Below, piece by piece: positions 1 to 8,681 of a stretch of DNA of 64,000 nt; the stretch's first letter is position 1; the number at the start of each line of letters is the position of its first letter. This stretch comes from Clostridium cellulovorans 743B (GTDB lineage Bacteria; Bacillota; Clostridia; Clostridiales; Clostridiaceae), in the NCBI RefSeq assembly GCF_000145275.1, contig NC_014393.1, positions 3,658,001-3,722,000 on the forward strand, read 5' to 3'. The position numbers were made by a program, and so were the translations under genes. The notes below the pieces were generated by a model. It saw only the letters and a program-made list of their open reading frames with translations, ran no database searches and was not told where the DNA came from.

Positions 1-178
1 CAGGAATCGACATATTTACAGGGCAATTTGCTTTACATTTAGGATTTTTACAATTTAAACATCTTGATGCTTCAGTTAAAGCACTGTCTTCATCATATCC
101 TGTACAAACTTCATTAAAGTTCGTAATTCTATCTTCTAATTTTTCTTCTCTTGCTGGTGTTCTTTTAAACCTATCCAT
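1..178 (-). CDS. Glutamate synthase small-subunit / NfnB-type flavoprotein, N-terminal fragment
   Basis: Only the first 59 codons lie in the window; the rest continues beyond position 1. The fragment starts MDRFKRTPAREEK, then ITNFNEVCTGYDEDSALTEA and a cysteine cluster CLNCKNPKCKANCPVN. This is the N-terminal 4Fe-4S-binding segment of NADPH-dependent glutamate synthase small subunits and of the related NfnB subunit of the NADH-dependent ferredoxin:NADP oxidoreductase. The ATG at 178 is preceded by GGAGG with good spacing. Which of the two enzymes it is cannot be settled without the rest of the protein and its neighbour (gltB or nfnA). The setting next to the butyrate operon makes an NfnB role attractive, but that is inference. 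Confidence 0.8.
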   Translation of the reverse strand, partial: MDRFKRTPAREEKLEDRITNFNEVCTGYDEDSALTEASRCLNCKNPKCKANCPVNMSIP

Positions 179-629
179 CTATTCTTCCTCCATAAAAGCT
201 TATTTATTTTTTATCTGATGTCTATCCATTACATTAGTCTCATTATTAGTATTGAAAAACTCTAGTAAGCCCTAAAATGCCTTATACTATTCTTTTCTAT
301 CAAATCTGAGATTAATCATTGACAGAACTCTAGATTAAGTTAGTTAAGTTTAAATGGTAGATAAGCCACCTCTAAACAAAATTTCACTTGATGATATTAT
401 ATCATTCCTTTATCCTTCTGCACAATTACAAAGTATTCTATAAACACTAGAATTCATACTTCAATTATAACTTTACTAGTCACTAGTTCCATTATAAAAT
501 TTCGCCAATAATTTAACTGACTAAATCTTAGGATTACTTCTAAATTATTTATTTCTCTATAAAAAAACCGCCACAATTAAGTGGCGGTTTTTAAAGCAAA
601 CAATAAATTATCCTTTATTGTTGTTATTA
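179..629. other. Intergenic region, no gene seen
   Basis: About 450 bases of AT-rich sequence between the flavoprotein start and the hbd stop. Apart from the hairpin terminator at 561-592 I see no ORF with a ribosome binding site and no recognisable RNA. The leftward gene's promoter should lie here. Confidence 0.6.
561..592 (-). terminator. Terminator of the crt-hbd operon
   Basis: AAAAAAACCGCCAC, a six-base loop, then GTGGCGGTTTTT. A seven-base GC-rich stem is flanked by A and T runs, so it can work on both strands. It lies 38 bases past the hbd stop on the minus strand. Confidence 0.85.
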
Positions 630-1478
630 TTATTTTGAATAATCGTAGAAACCTCTACCTGATTTTCTTCCTAACCATCCAGCTCTTACGTACTTCTTAA
701 GAAGTGGGCAAGCTCTGTATTTTGGGTCACCAGTTTCAGAGTATAGTGTATCCATGATAGCAAGAACTATATCATTACCGATAAAGTCTGATAATGTTAG
801 TGGTCCCATTGGATGGTTAGCACCAAGCATCATAGCTTTGTCGATATCTTCAACTGAAGCAGTTCCTTCAGCTAAAACAGTGATACCTTCGTTTATCATT
901 GGGATAAGAATTCTGTTAACAACAAATCCTGGAGCTTCAGCAACTTCAACTGGTTCCTTAGCGATAGCTAAAGTTAATTCTTTTATAGCATCGTAAGTTT
1001 CTTGAGAAGTTGTGATACCTCTGATGATTTCAACAAGCTTCATAACTGGAGCTGGGTTAAAGAAGTGCATTCCTATAACTTTATCAGCTCTTCCAGTAGC
1101 TGTAGCAACTTCAGTGATTGATAATGATGAAGTGTTTGAAGCTAAGATTGTTTCTGGCTTACAAACTTTATCTAATTCAGCGAAAATGTCTTTTTTGATT
1201 TTCATATTTTCTACAGCTGCTTCAATAACTAGGTCACAATCAGCAACGTCTTCTATGTTAGTTGAACCTGTGATTCTAGTTAAGATTTCTTCTTTAGCTG
1301 CTTCTTCCATCTTACCTTTAGCAACTAATTTTGATAAGTTTTTGTTGATTCCGCTAAGTCCTCTTTCGATGAACTCATCCTTTATATCTCTTAAAACTAC
1401 TTCGAAGCCTTTACTAGCAAAAGCTTGAGCAATTCCTGATCCCATTGTACCAGCACCGATAACACATATCTTTTTCAT
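630..1478 (-). CDS. hbd: 3-hydroxybutyryl-CoA dehydrogenase
   Basis: It reduces acetoacetyl-CoA to (S)-3-hydroxybutyryl-CoA in the cytosol, the second step of the butyrate pathway. The 282 residues match the family length. The N terminus has the Rossmann motif GAGTMGSGIAQAF (residues 8-20). The catalytic region reads GMHFFNPAPVMKLVE (about 137-151), and the C-terminal helical domain contains GPLTLSDFIGNDI. It is the last gene of the operon crt-bcd-etfB-etfA-hbd, 55 bases after etfA, and is followed by a strong hairpin terminator. It should be co-regulated with crt by Rex through the operators at about 5.33 and 5.39 kb. Confidence 0.97.
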   Translation of the reverse strand: MKKICVIGAGTMGSGIAQAFASKGFEVVLRDIKDEFIERGLSGINKNLSKLVAKGKMEEAAKEEILTRITGSTNIEDVADCDLVIEAAVENMKIKKDIFAELDKVCKPETILASNTSSLSITEVATATGRADKVIGMHFFNPAPVMKLVEIIRGITTSQETYDAIKELTLAIAKEPVEVAEAPGFVVNRILIPMINEGITVLAEGTASVEDIDKAMMLGANHPMGPLTLSDFIGNDIVLAIMDTLYSETGDPKYRACPLLKKYVRAGWLGRKSGRGFYDYSK

Positions 1479-1533
1479 GTGAATAAGCCTCCTCTAAATT
1501 ATATATTTATTATACCCAAAAGTTCCTTAGAAA

Positions 1534-2550
1534 TTATGCTTGCTCTTTAGCAGCCTTTATTTCATTGATTAATTCAGGAATGATTTTGCTATAATCTCCA
1601 ACTAACGCAAGGTCAGCCATCTTCATGATTGGAGCATCTGCATCTTTGTTGATAGCAATGATGTATTCAGCATCTTGCATACCAGCTGTATGTTGGATAG
1701 CACCAGAGATACCAACAGCTATGTAAACTGAAGGTCTAACAGTTTTACCAGTTTGACCAACTTGAACATCTTTGTCGATCCAGCCTTTTTCAATAGCAGC
1801 TCTTGAAGCAGCAAGTTCTCCGCCTAAAACAGCAGCTAATTCTTTTAATAAAGCTACTCCTTCGCTTGTTCCTATACCTCTTCCACCAGCAACAAGAATC
1901 TTTGATTCACCGATGTCAACAGCTTCTTTTTCATTTTTAACAACTTCTAAAACTTTAGTTCTGATGTCACTAGCTGAAATAATAGCTGAATCTATGTTTT
2001 TGATTTCTCCAGCTCTAGCTTCATCATATGATAATTTTCCGAAAACACCTGGTCTTACTGTAGCCATTTGTGGTCTGTGGTCAGCACAAACTATAGTAGC
2101 CATTAAGTTACCACCAAATGCTGGTCTTGTAGCTAGTAAGTTTCCGTTTTCTGCATCTATGTCAAGAGCTGTACAGTCAGCTGTTAAGCCTGTGCCTAAT
2201 CTTGCTGCTATTCTAGGTCCTAAATCTCTACCTACGAAAGTAGCTCCGATAAATAATACTTCTGGTTTGTTTTCATTTACTAAGTCACAGATAACTTTTG
2301 TATAACCATCTGTTGTAAAGTTAGCTAATAATTCGCTGTCAACTGCTAAAACTTCATCAGCACCTTGAGCAACTAAATCTTTTGCTAAGTTTCCTAAGTT
2401 ACTTCCTAATAAAACTGCAACTAATTTTGTATTTAATTTTTCAGCGATATCTTTACCTTTGCCTAAAAGTTCTAGTGAAACCTTTTGAAGTTCCCCGTTT
2501 CTTTGCTCAGCAAATACCCAAACGCCGCCTTTATAATCTGCAATATTCAT
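1534..2550 (-). CDS. etfA: Electron transfer flavoprotein alpha subunit
   Basis: Alpha subunit of the EtfAB heterodimer that works with butyryl-CoA dehydrogenase; in clostridia this complex couples crotonyl-CoA reduction by NADH to ferredoxin reduction (flavin-based bifurcation). It has 338 residues. The C-terminal FAD-binding domain is visible from GGRGIGTSEGVALLKELA (about 224 onward) through GQTGKTVRPSVYIAVGISG and IAINKDADAPIMKMAD, the ETF-alpha signature. It lies 20 bases after etfB. The start codon at 2550 has a GGAGGGAT-type ribosome binding site. Confidence 0.96.
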   Translation of the reverse strand: MNIADYKGGVWVFAEQRNGELQKVSLELLGKGKDIAEKLNTKLVAVLLGSNLGNLAKDLVAQGADEVLAVDSELLANFTTDGYTKVICDLVNENKPEVLFIGATFVGRDLGPRIAARLGTGLTADCTALDIDAENGNLLATRPAFGGNLMATIVCADHRPQMATVRPGVFGKLSYDEARAGEIKNIDSAIISASDIRTKVLEVVKNEKEAVDIGESKILVAGGRGIGTSEGVALLKELAAVLGGELAASRAAIEKGWIDKDVQVGQTGKTVRPSVYIAVGISGAIQHTAGMQDAEYIIAINKDADAPIMKMADLALVGDYSKIIPELINEIKAAKEQA

Positions 2551-2570
2551 CCTTTATCCCTCCTACTTTA

Positions 2571-3350
2571 TTAAATGTAGTGCTTTTCTTTTAATTTTGA
2601 AACTGCATATTGAGCAGCTTCTTTAGCTGGTAAGTTTTGAATTTCTCCAGCTTGTTTAGCTTCTTTAGTTGAAGACTTCTTAACCTTTGTAGGTGATCCT
2701 TTTAAACCGATAAGGGATTTGTCAACACCGATATCATCAGCATTCCAAATTGTTACTTCTTTTTTGAATATTTCAAAAATGTTTTTAGCATTCATATATC
2801 TTGGGTTATTTAATTCTTTAATAGCTGTTAATAAACATGGAGTTTGAACTTCGATTATTTCGTATCCATCTTCTAATGCTCTCTTAACAGTTAATTTGTT
2901 TCCATCAGCTTTAACTTCTTCTACGTAAGTTACTTGTGGAATATCTAAATGTTCAGCTATTTCTGGTCCAACTTGAGCTGTATCTCCGTCAATCGCTTGT
3001 CTTCCAGCAAAAACTATATCATAATCTAATTTCTTTATAGCAGCTGCTATTGTATGAGATGTAGCTAATGTATCAGCTCCACCAAACGCTCTATCAGTTA
3101 TTAATATTGCATCGTCAGCACCCATAGCTAAAGCTTCTCTTAAAGCAACTTCAGCTTGTGGAGGTCCCATTGAAACTACAGTGATTTTAGCACCTAAGTT
3201 TTCTTTTAAAACTATTGCTTCTTCTAAAGCATGTTTATCTTCTGGATTTATGATTGATGGAACACCATCTCTAATTAAAGTTCCTGTTACAGGATCTATT
3301 TTTACAGCAGTTGTATCTGGAACTTGTTTTAAACAAACAACTATATTCAT
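2571..3350 (-). CDS. etfB: Electron transfer flavoprotein beta subunit
   Basis: Beta subunit of EtfAB and partner of Bcd. The 259 residues are typical. It starts MNIVVCLKQVPDTTAVKID, a hallmark of EtfB, and carries ALAMGADDAILITDRAFGG and AGRQAIDGDTAQVGPEIAEH, which help hold the second flavin/nucleotide. It lies 18 bases after bcd and 20 before etfA, consistent with one transcript. The ribosome binding site GAGGAGG precedes the ATG. Confidence 0.96.
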   Translation of the reverse strand: MNIVVCLKQVPDTTAVKIDPVTGTLIRDGVPSIINPEDKHALEEAIVLKENLGAKITVVSMGPPQAEVALREALAMGADDAILITDRAFGGADTLATSHTIAAAIKKLDYDIVFAGRQAIDGDTAQVGPEIAEHLDIPQVTYVEEVKADGNKLTVKRALEDGYEIIEVQTPCLLTAIKELNNPRYMNAKNIFEIFKKEVTIWNADDIGVDKSLIGLKGSPTKVKKSSTKEAKQAGEIQNLPAKEAAQYAVSKLKEKHYI

Positions 3351-3368
3351 TCTGCCAGTCCTCCTCTA

Positions 3369-4508
3369 TTATTTAAATATGTTGCCAGCGATAACCATTT
3401 GTTGAACTTGTGAAGTACCTTCGTAAATTTCAGTTATCTTAGCATCTCTCATCATTCTTTCAACTGGATATTCAGCAGTGTATCCGTATCCGCCGAATAA
3501 TTGAACTGCTTTAGTAGTTACATCCATAGCAACGTTAGCAGCATGTAATTTAGCTCTAGCAGCTTCTACTGTGTATGGAAGACCTTGATCTTTCTTCCAA
3601 GCAGCTAAGTATACTAAATATCTAGCACTTTCAATAGCAACTTCCATATCAGCCATCATCCATTGTAAGCCTTGGAATTTATCTAAACTTCTTCCGAATT
3701 GCTTTCTTTCTTTCATGTAAGCTTTAGCTTCGTTGAATGCACCACCAGCTATTCCTAATGCTTGAGCAGCAATACCTATTCTACCACCATCAAGAGTTTT
3801 CATAGCTATACCAAAGCCTTTTCCTACTTGTCCTAATAGGTTTTCTTTTGGAACTACACAATTTTCAAATATAAGCTCAGTAGTTGATGAAGCTCTTATT
3901 CCTAATTTTTCTTCAACTTTACCGATTGAGAAACCAGGGAAGCTTTTTTCAACGATAAACGCAGAAATTCCTTTTGTTCCTTTTGATCTATCTGTCATAG
4001 CAAATACTATGAAAGTTTCAGCGTATCCACCGTTAGTGATGAATATTTTTGAACCGTTTAGTATGTAGTTATCTCCATCTAAAACAGCTGTAGTTTGTTG
4101 TCCAGCTGCATCTGTACCAGCACCTGGTTCAGTTAAACCGAAAGCACCTAATTTTCTTCCTGAAGCTAAGTCTGGAAGGTATTTTTTCTTTTGATCTGGT
4201 GTACCAAATTGGTTAACAACAGCAGCACAAAGTGAAGTGTGTGCAGATACGATAACTCCTGTAGTACCGCAAACCTTTGATAATTCTTCAACAGCTATTG
4301 TGTAAGATAGATTGTCTCCACCTGCTCCTTCAAATTCTGTTGGAAATGGAATACCTAATAAGTTTAACTTAGCCATTTTTTCTACTGTTTCAACTGGGAA
4401 TCTGTGGTTTTTATCGATTTCTGCAGCTATTGGCTTAACTTCATTTTCTGCAAATTCTCTAACCATCTTTTGGATAAATTCTTGTTCTCTAGTTAATGCA
4501 AAATTCAT
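3369..4508 (-). CDS. bcd: Butyryl-CoA dehydrogenase
   Basis: Acyl-CoA dehydrogenase family flavoenzyme that reduces crotonyl-CoA to butyryl-CoA with EtfAB. It has 379 residues, the usual length. Visible signatures are GAFGLTEPGAGTDAAGQQT (FAD/substrate loop), RKQFGRSLDKFQGLQWMMAD, and the C-terminal ITEIYEGTSQVQQMVIA, where the Glu is the catalytic base in short-chain members. It lies between crt (12 bases) and etfB (18 bases). Operon context makes butyryl-CoA specificity very likely. Confidence 0.96.
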   Translation of the reverse strand: MNFALTREQEFIQKMVREFAENEVKPIAAEIDKNHRFPVETVEKMAKLNLLGIPFPTEFEGAGGDNLSYTIAVEELSKVCGTTGVIVSAHTSLCAAVVNQFGTPDQKKKYLPDLASGRKLGAFGLTEPGAGTDAAGQQTTAVLDGDNYILNGSKIFITNGGYAETFIVFAMTDRSKGTKGISAFIVEKSFPGFSIGKVEEKLGIRASSTTELIFENCVVPKENLLGQVGKGFGIAMKTLDGGRIGIAAQALGIAGGAFNEAKAYMKERKQFGRSLDKFQGLQWMMADMEVAIESARYLVYLAAWKKDQGLPYTVEAARAKLHAANVAMDVTTKAVQLFGGYGYTAEYPVERMMRDAKITEIYEGTSQVQQMVIAGNIFK

Positions 4509-4520
4509 ACTATAAACCTC

Positions 4521-5303
4521 CTATCTATTTTTGAAGCTTTTATCTCTTTTTTCTACAAAAGCACTCATACCTTCAGTTTGGTCTTCAGTTGAGAAACACT
4601 CACCGAACACTTCTGCTTCAAAGGCTAATCCTGTATCTATATCACATTGCATTCCTCTATTTATAGCTTCTTTTGAAAGCTTAACTGCAACAGGTGCTTG
4701 AGCTGCAATAGTGTTAGCTAATTTTTTAGCAGTATCTAATAATTCTGCTGGATCATGAAGACTATTTACTAGTCCTATTCTTAAAGCTTCTTCAGCTTTA
4801 ACAACTTTTCCTGTATAGATTAATTCTTTAGCCATACCCATACCTACTAATCTAGCAAGTCTTTGAGTACCACCAAATCCTGGAGTAATTCCTAGTCCTA
4901 CTTCTGGTTGACCAAATCTAGCAGTTGTTGATGCTATTCTAATGTCACATGCCATTGAAATTTCGCATCCACCACCTAATGCAAATCCATTGATAGCAGC
5001 GATTACTGGTTTGCTTAAAGTTTCAATTTTTCTGAACACTCTGTTTCCAAGTTGACCAAAAGTTCTTCCTTGAATAACTGTCATTTCTTTCATTTCTGTG
5101 ATATCAGCACCAGCAACAAAAGCCTTTTCACCTGCACCAGTTAATACTACAGCATATATGTCTGCATCGTTTTCGATATCAGTAAATGCTGCGTCTAAAT
5201 CTTTTAGTGTATCGCTGTTAAGCGCATTTAGGGCTTTTGGTCTGTTGATAGTTACAACAGCAATATGTCCTTCTTTTTCTAAAAGCACATTTGTTAGTTC
5301 CAT
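4521..5303 (-). CDS. crt: 3-hydroxybutyryl-CoA dehydratase (crotonase)
   Basis: Dehydrates 3-hydroxybutyryl-CoA to crotonyl-CoA. The enoyl-CoA hydratase fold shows in AGADITEMKEM, GGGCEISMACDIRIAS and GQPEVGLGITPGFGGTQRLAR, which includes both catalytic Glu positions. I start the protein at MELTNVLLEK (260 residues, the family length): the ATG at 5303 has GGGAGG seven bases upstream, whereas the in-frame ATG at 5324 has none and lies almost against the Rex site. It is the first gene of the operon, immediately downstream of the duplicated Rex operators. Confidence 0.96.
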   Translation of the reverse strand: MELTNVLLEKEGHIAVVTINRPKALNALNSDTLKDLDAAFTDIENDADIYAVVLTGAGEKAFVAGADITEMKEMTVIQGRTFGQLGNRVFRKIETLSKPVIAAINGFALGGGCEISMACDIRIASTTARFGQPEVGLGITPGFGGTQRLARLVGMGMAKELIYTGKVVKAEEALRIGLVNSLHDPAELLDTAKKLANTIAAQAPVAVKLSKEAINRGMQCDIDTGLAFEAEVFGECFSTEDQTEGMSAFVEKRDKSFKNR

Positions 5304-5326
5304 GGATAATCCTCCCACAATCATAT

Positions 5327-5344
5327 TTGTTATTAAATTAACAA
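5327..5344. promoter_or_regulatory. Rex operator, crt-proximal
   Basis: TTGTTATTAAATTAACAA has the inverted ends TTGTTA/TAACAA of the clostridial Rex box. It sits just upstream of the crt ribosome binding site. Rex would repress at low NADH/NAD ratio and release when NADH rises. rex is the next gene upstream. Confidence 0.85.
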
Positions 5345-5391
5345 TTTAGTATAGACTAATCTTTTTTGAAAGAGATAAAAAAATATCCCTT

Positions 5392-5409
5392 TTGTTATTA
5401 AATTAACAA
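5392..5409. promoter_or_regulatory. Rex operator, distal identical copy
   Basis: The same 18 bases as the proximal site, 65 bases away, so roughly six helical turns. Two identical sites on one face would allow cooperative binding or a short loop; that is inference. Confidence 0.8.
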
Positions 5410-5549
5410 TTTAGTGCAGACTAATCTTTTTGAAAAAGATAAAATTCTCCTTTTCTTACATCACTTCTTCCATTATATCTTGTCTTCATAAATATTTCAA
5501 CAATAATTTACATTGCATAGCCATTGATAAACTTGACTTTTTAAATGAT

Positions 5550-5592
5550 TTCCAGGAGTTTTCTTGTATACAAATCATAAAAACTCCTGGAA
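5550..5592. repeat. Inverted repeat between rex and crt
   Basis: Perfect 13-base arms TTCCAGGAGTTTT and AAAACTCCTGGAA around a 17-base loop. Neither strand has a clean T run after it, so it is not a typical intrinsic terminator, though it may end the rex transcript or process it. I see no convincing coding region in 5445-5730. Confidence 0.6.
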
Positions 5593-5730
5593 TATTCATC
5601 TCCGTAATAGATGAAGATTCTTTGTTAAAAATTTATACATTACAAAATTATAGTTTCCTATTATTTATAAACTTTTAACTTAGAGTATACTAAAGATATC
5701 TTATCCTTTTTATTGTCTCAAAAATCTTCG

Positions 5731-6354
5731 TTAACTATTCATCAAACAGCTAAGTGTTAATAAACTTTCACTTAAATGAGCATTTTCTATTTTAACGTCC
5801 TTTGATGGAACAAGATCAACAGGGGCAAAATTCCAAATTCCTTTTACTCCATTATTGCATAGAATATCACAAATTCTTTGAGCTGCATTTTTAGGTATGC
5901 ATAATATACCAATATCTATACTATTCTCTTTAAGGAATTCTTCTAGTTGGTCAACATCTTGAACCTTAATATCCCTAAGTTTCAAACCGATAAGTTTTGG
6001 ATTAACATCAAATATACCAGTTAAATGAAAACCTGACTTTTCAAAATTATAATTAGCAATAGCTTGACCAATGTTTCCTGCACCAACAATTATCGTTTTG
6101 TATTCCTTATTGACTCCTAAAATATAACTAATCTGATTGTACAATTCTTTTACATTATAGCCATATCCCTGTTGCCCAAAATCACCAAAATTATTTAAAT
6201 CTTGTCTAATTTGAGAAGCAGTAAAGCCAATCTTTTCACTTAGTTCTCGAGAAGATATTCTATCTACATCATTTTTAATTAACTCTCTTAAATATCTATG
6301 GTATTTGGGAAGCCTTCTGATTACTGCCATGGATATCTGTTTCTTCTTCTCCAT
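5731..6354 (-). CDS. rex: Redox-sensing transcriptional repressor Rex
   Basis: NADH/NAD-responsive repressor controlling fermentation genes. The N-terminal winged helix has the characteristic SRELSEKIGFTASQIRQDL and NFGDFGQQGYGYNV; the Rossmann domain has IIVGAGNIGQAIANY and IFDVNPKLIG. I start at MEKKKQISMAVIRRL (207 residues, usual length) because AGGAGGT lies six bases upstream of the ATG at 6354; the longer reading frame to 6426 has no such site and would include the putative Rex box. It is adjacent to the crt operon it likely controls. Confidence 0.95.
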   Translation of the reverse strand: MEKKKQISMAVIRRLPKYHRYLRELIKNDVDRISSRELSEKIGFTASQIRQDLNNFGDFGQQGYGYNVKELYNQISYILGVNKEYKTIIVGAGNIGQAIANYNFEKSGFHLTGIFDVNPKLIGLKLRDIKVQDVDQLEEFLKENSIDIGILCIPKNAAQRICDILCNNGVKGIWNFAPVDLVPSKDVKIENAHLSESLLTLSCLMNS

Positions 6355-6383
6355 TATGGCACCTCCTACAAAGTAACTCGTTT

Positions 6384-6401
6384 TTGTTAAAATTAAAACA
6401 A
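6384..6401. promoter_or_regulatory. Probable Rex autoregulatory operator
   Basis: TTGTTAAAATTAAAACAA matches the TTGTTAA-4-TTAACAA pattern with two changes in the right arm. It lies 30 bases upstream of the rex start codon, in the divergent rex/ABC-F interval. Confidence 0.6.
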
Positions 6402-6517
6402 CTTTTATTTTATCAGATATTTTCAATAATTCAAAGTCATAGTTAGTATTATTTTCAAAAGAGTTATTGAGTACTATAAGGTTATTAGTTATAATTTATT
6501 TTGGGAAGGTGAACAAA

Positions 6518-8434
6518 ATGATCGTATTAAGCTGCAAAGATATTACAAAGAGCTATGGAATAGATGTTATATTAGAAAATGTTACCTTTGGTATTAATGA
6601 AGGAGAAAAAATTGGATTAATTGGTGCTAATGGAGCTGGTAAATCCACTTTATTTAGGATAATCGGTGGAGAACTAGAGTATGATAGCGGCGATGTTTTT
6701 ATAGATAAAGATAAGAAGATAGGCTATCTTTCACAGCATTTATCTTTAAATACTACTTCTACAATATACGAAGAATTACTTTCAGTGTTTCAAGATCTAG
6801 TTGATATGGAAAATAAACTTTCAAAACTTGAAGTATCAATGGCAGAAGCTTATGATCCTTCAAAAGAAGACTATCATAATAAGCTTATCCATGACTATAC
6901 TTTATTAAATGAATTATATATAAATAGAGGCGGTTATACCTTTAGAGGAGAAATCTCTAGAGTTCTAAAAGGTTTAGGCTTTAATGAGGATGATTTTTCA
7001 AAGTCTATTGATATATTAAGTGGTGGCCAGAAAACCCGTGTGGCTTTATGTAAGCTACTTTTAATTAAACCCGAAATATTACTATTAGACGAACCGACAA
7101 ACCATCTTGATTTAGATGCCATTGAATGGTTAGAAGAATATCTTAAAAATTATAAAGGCACAATGCTTATTATATCCCATGATAGATTTTTCTTAGATGC
7201 TATTACTAATAAAACTATGGAAGTTGCCAATGGGACTACTCAGCTGTTCAACGGTAACTACACCCAATCTCTAGAGCAAAAGAAAAAGCTTTATGAAGAA
7301 CAACTTAAAGCTTACAATTTGCAACAGGATGAAATAAAAAGGCAAGAAGAAATAATAAAAAAATACAAACAATTTAACAGAGAAAAAAGTATTCGTGCCG
7401 CTGAAAGTAGGCAAAAAGCTTTAGATAAAATTGACAGAATCTCTGCCCCTACAAAGGAAGGTAAGGCTGCTAGAATTCAATTCTTTACTCAAATAAAAAG
7501 TGGTAACGATGTAATTCATGTTGAAGATTTGAGTAAAGCTTATGGTGAAAAGCAATTATTTAGAAACATCTCCTTTGATATGCACCGTGGCGATAGAACT
7601 GCCTTAATTGGGGAAAATGGAAGAGGAAAGACAACTTTATTTAGAATACTTTTAAACGACATCAAGGCTGATGCTGGTTCTAAGGTACTAGGAAAAAATG
7701 TATTCGTAGGCTACTATGATCAAGAGCAATCAGATTTAGATGAAAGTAAAACAATTATCGATGAAGTTTGGGATGACTTCCCTGAGCTTACAACTACTGA
7801 AATCAGAAGTGCTTTAGCTGCGTTTTTATTTAAAGGCGAAGAGGTATTTAAAGTTATCTCAACCTTATCTGGCGGTGAGAAATGTAGAATAAATCTTTTA
7901 AAATTAATGCTGTCGCAAAGCAATATGCTTCTACTAGACGAGCCTACAAATCACCTTGACATAGCCTCAAGAGAAGCTTTAGAAGATGCACTTTTAGGTT
8001 ATGATGGAACAGTTTTAGTTATATCCCATGATAGATATTTCCTTAACAAGGTAATAGATAAAATTTTTGAACTTAAAGAAGAAGAATTAACTGAGTACCT
8101 AGGCAACTACAGTTACTACATGGAAAAGAAAACTAACCCTTATCGTTTTGAACTTGAAGAAGAAGCAAAAGGCAAGACAAAAACTCAAATAATTCAAGAT
8201 AAGAAAAAGCGTAAGGAAAAAGAAAAAGCTGAAAAAGAACTAAAAAACAGAGCTAAAGCTATCGAAAAGGAAATAACAGATTTAGAGGAAAAACTCTCTA
8301 AACTTACCGAATATCAATGTCAGGAAGAAGTTTACTCTAATATAGAAAAATCTAGGGAAGTTGACAACGAGATATCTAGTATTAAAGAAACTCTTGAAGC
8401 CTTATATGCGGAATGGGAAACATATATGGAATAA
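6518..8434 (+). CDS. ABC-F family ribosome-associated ATPase
   Basis: Soluble protein with two ABC domains and no membrane segments: a translation factor or ribosome-protection type, not a transporter. Domain 1 has GANGAGKST (about 36-44) and LSGGQKTRVAL (about 166). Domain 2 has GENGRGKTT (about 365-373) and LSGGEKCRINL (about 450). Between them is the Lys/Glu-rich linker, and the C terminus is a charged coiled coil, as in the YdiF/Uup branch. I start at ATG 6518 (638 residues) because GGGAAGG lies just upstream; the frame also opens at a TTG at 6467 without a site. Antibiotic protection cannot be inferred from sequence. Confidence 0.9.
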   Translation: MIVLSCKDITKSYGIDVILENVTFGINEGEKIGLIGANGAGKSTLFRIIGGELEYDSGDVFIDKDKKIGYLSQHLSLNTTSTIYEELLSVFQDLVDMENKLSKLEVSMAEAYDPSKEDYHNKLIHDYTLLNELYINRGGYTFRGEISRVLKGLGFNEDDFSKSIDILSGGQKTRVALCKLLLIKPEILLLDEPTNHLDLDAIEWLEEYLKNYKGTMLIISHDRFFLDAITNKTMEVANGTTQLFNGNYTQSLEQKKKLYEEQLKAYNLQQDEIKRQEEIIKKYKQFNREKSIRAAESRQKALDKIDRISAPTKEGKAARIQFFTQIKSGNDVIHVEDLSKAYGEKQLFRNISFDMHRGDRTALIGENGRGKTTLFRILLNDIKADAGSKVLGKNVFVGYYDQEQSDLDESKTIIDEVWDDFPELTTTEIRSALAAFLFKGEEVFKVISTLSGGEKCRINLLKLMLSQSNMLLLDEPTNHLDIASREALEDALLGYDGTVLVISHDRYFLNKVIDKIFELKEEELTEYLGNYSYYMEKKTNPYRFELEEEAKGKTKTQIIQDKKKRKEKEKAEKELKNRAKAIEKEITDLEEKLSKLTEYQCQEEVYSNIEKSREVDNEISSIKETLEALYAEWETYME

Positions 8435-8513
8435 ATCAACTCCCACCTCACTTCAAAATTAATGTACTCCACTTCTTTGTCTTAGGATATTTTGATACTA
8501 TAGAAAACCCAAA

Positions 8514-8553
8514 GGGGATATATAGCTTTAATTAATCAAAGCTATATATCCCC
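8514..8553. terminator. Long hairpin between convergent genes
   Basis: Perfect 16-base arms GGGGATATATAGCTTT / AAAGCTATATATCCCC with an 8-base loop. It lies between the convergent ABC-F and AraC-GGDEF genes. The T run is weak on both sides, but position and stem strength favour a bidirectional terminator. Confidence 0.7.
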
Positions 8554-8681
8554 TAATACTTATATAATAAATAATAGTCTCTATATTTAATTTACGTAGC
8601 TTATAACATGTGATATATTCTAATCTAATTTACTGAAAACAGTTCTTAACCTTATTAATTGTATATATTTCAATAAAGTTT

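Larger units (their letters stand above)
5326..5444. repeat. Tandem duplication of the crt promoter/operator segment
   Basis: A segment of about 54 bases is present twice at a 65-base period (5326-5380 and 5391-5444). The copies differ by only a few bases, and both begin with the same 18-base Rex-type operator. On the minus strand the crt-proximal copy holds TATACT, a possible -10 box, where the distal copy has TGCACT. The distal copy may therefore be a second operator rather than a second promoter. Confidence 0.85.

Noticed and set aside
5430..5678. 82-codon plus-strand frame between crt and rex
   Set aside because: TTG start without a ribosome binding site, no recognisable family, and it runs over the Rex repeat and the inverted repeat.
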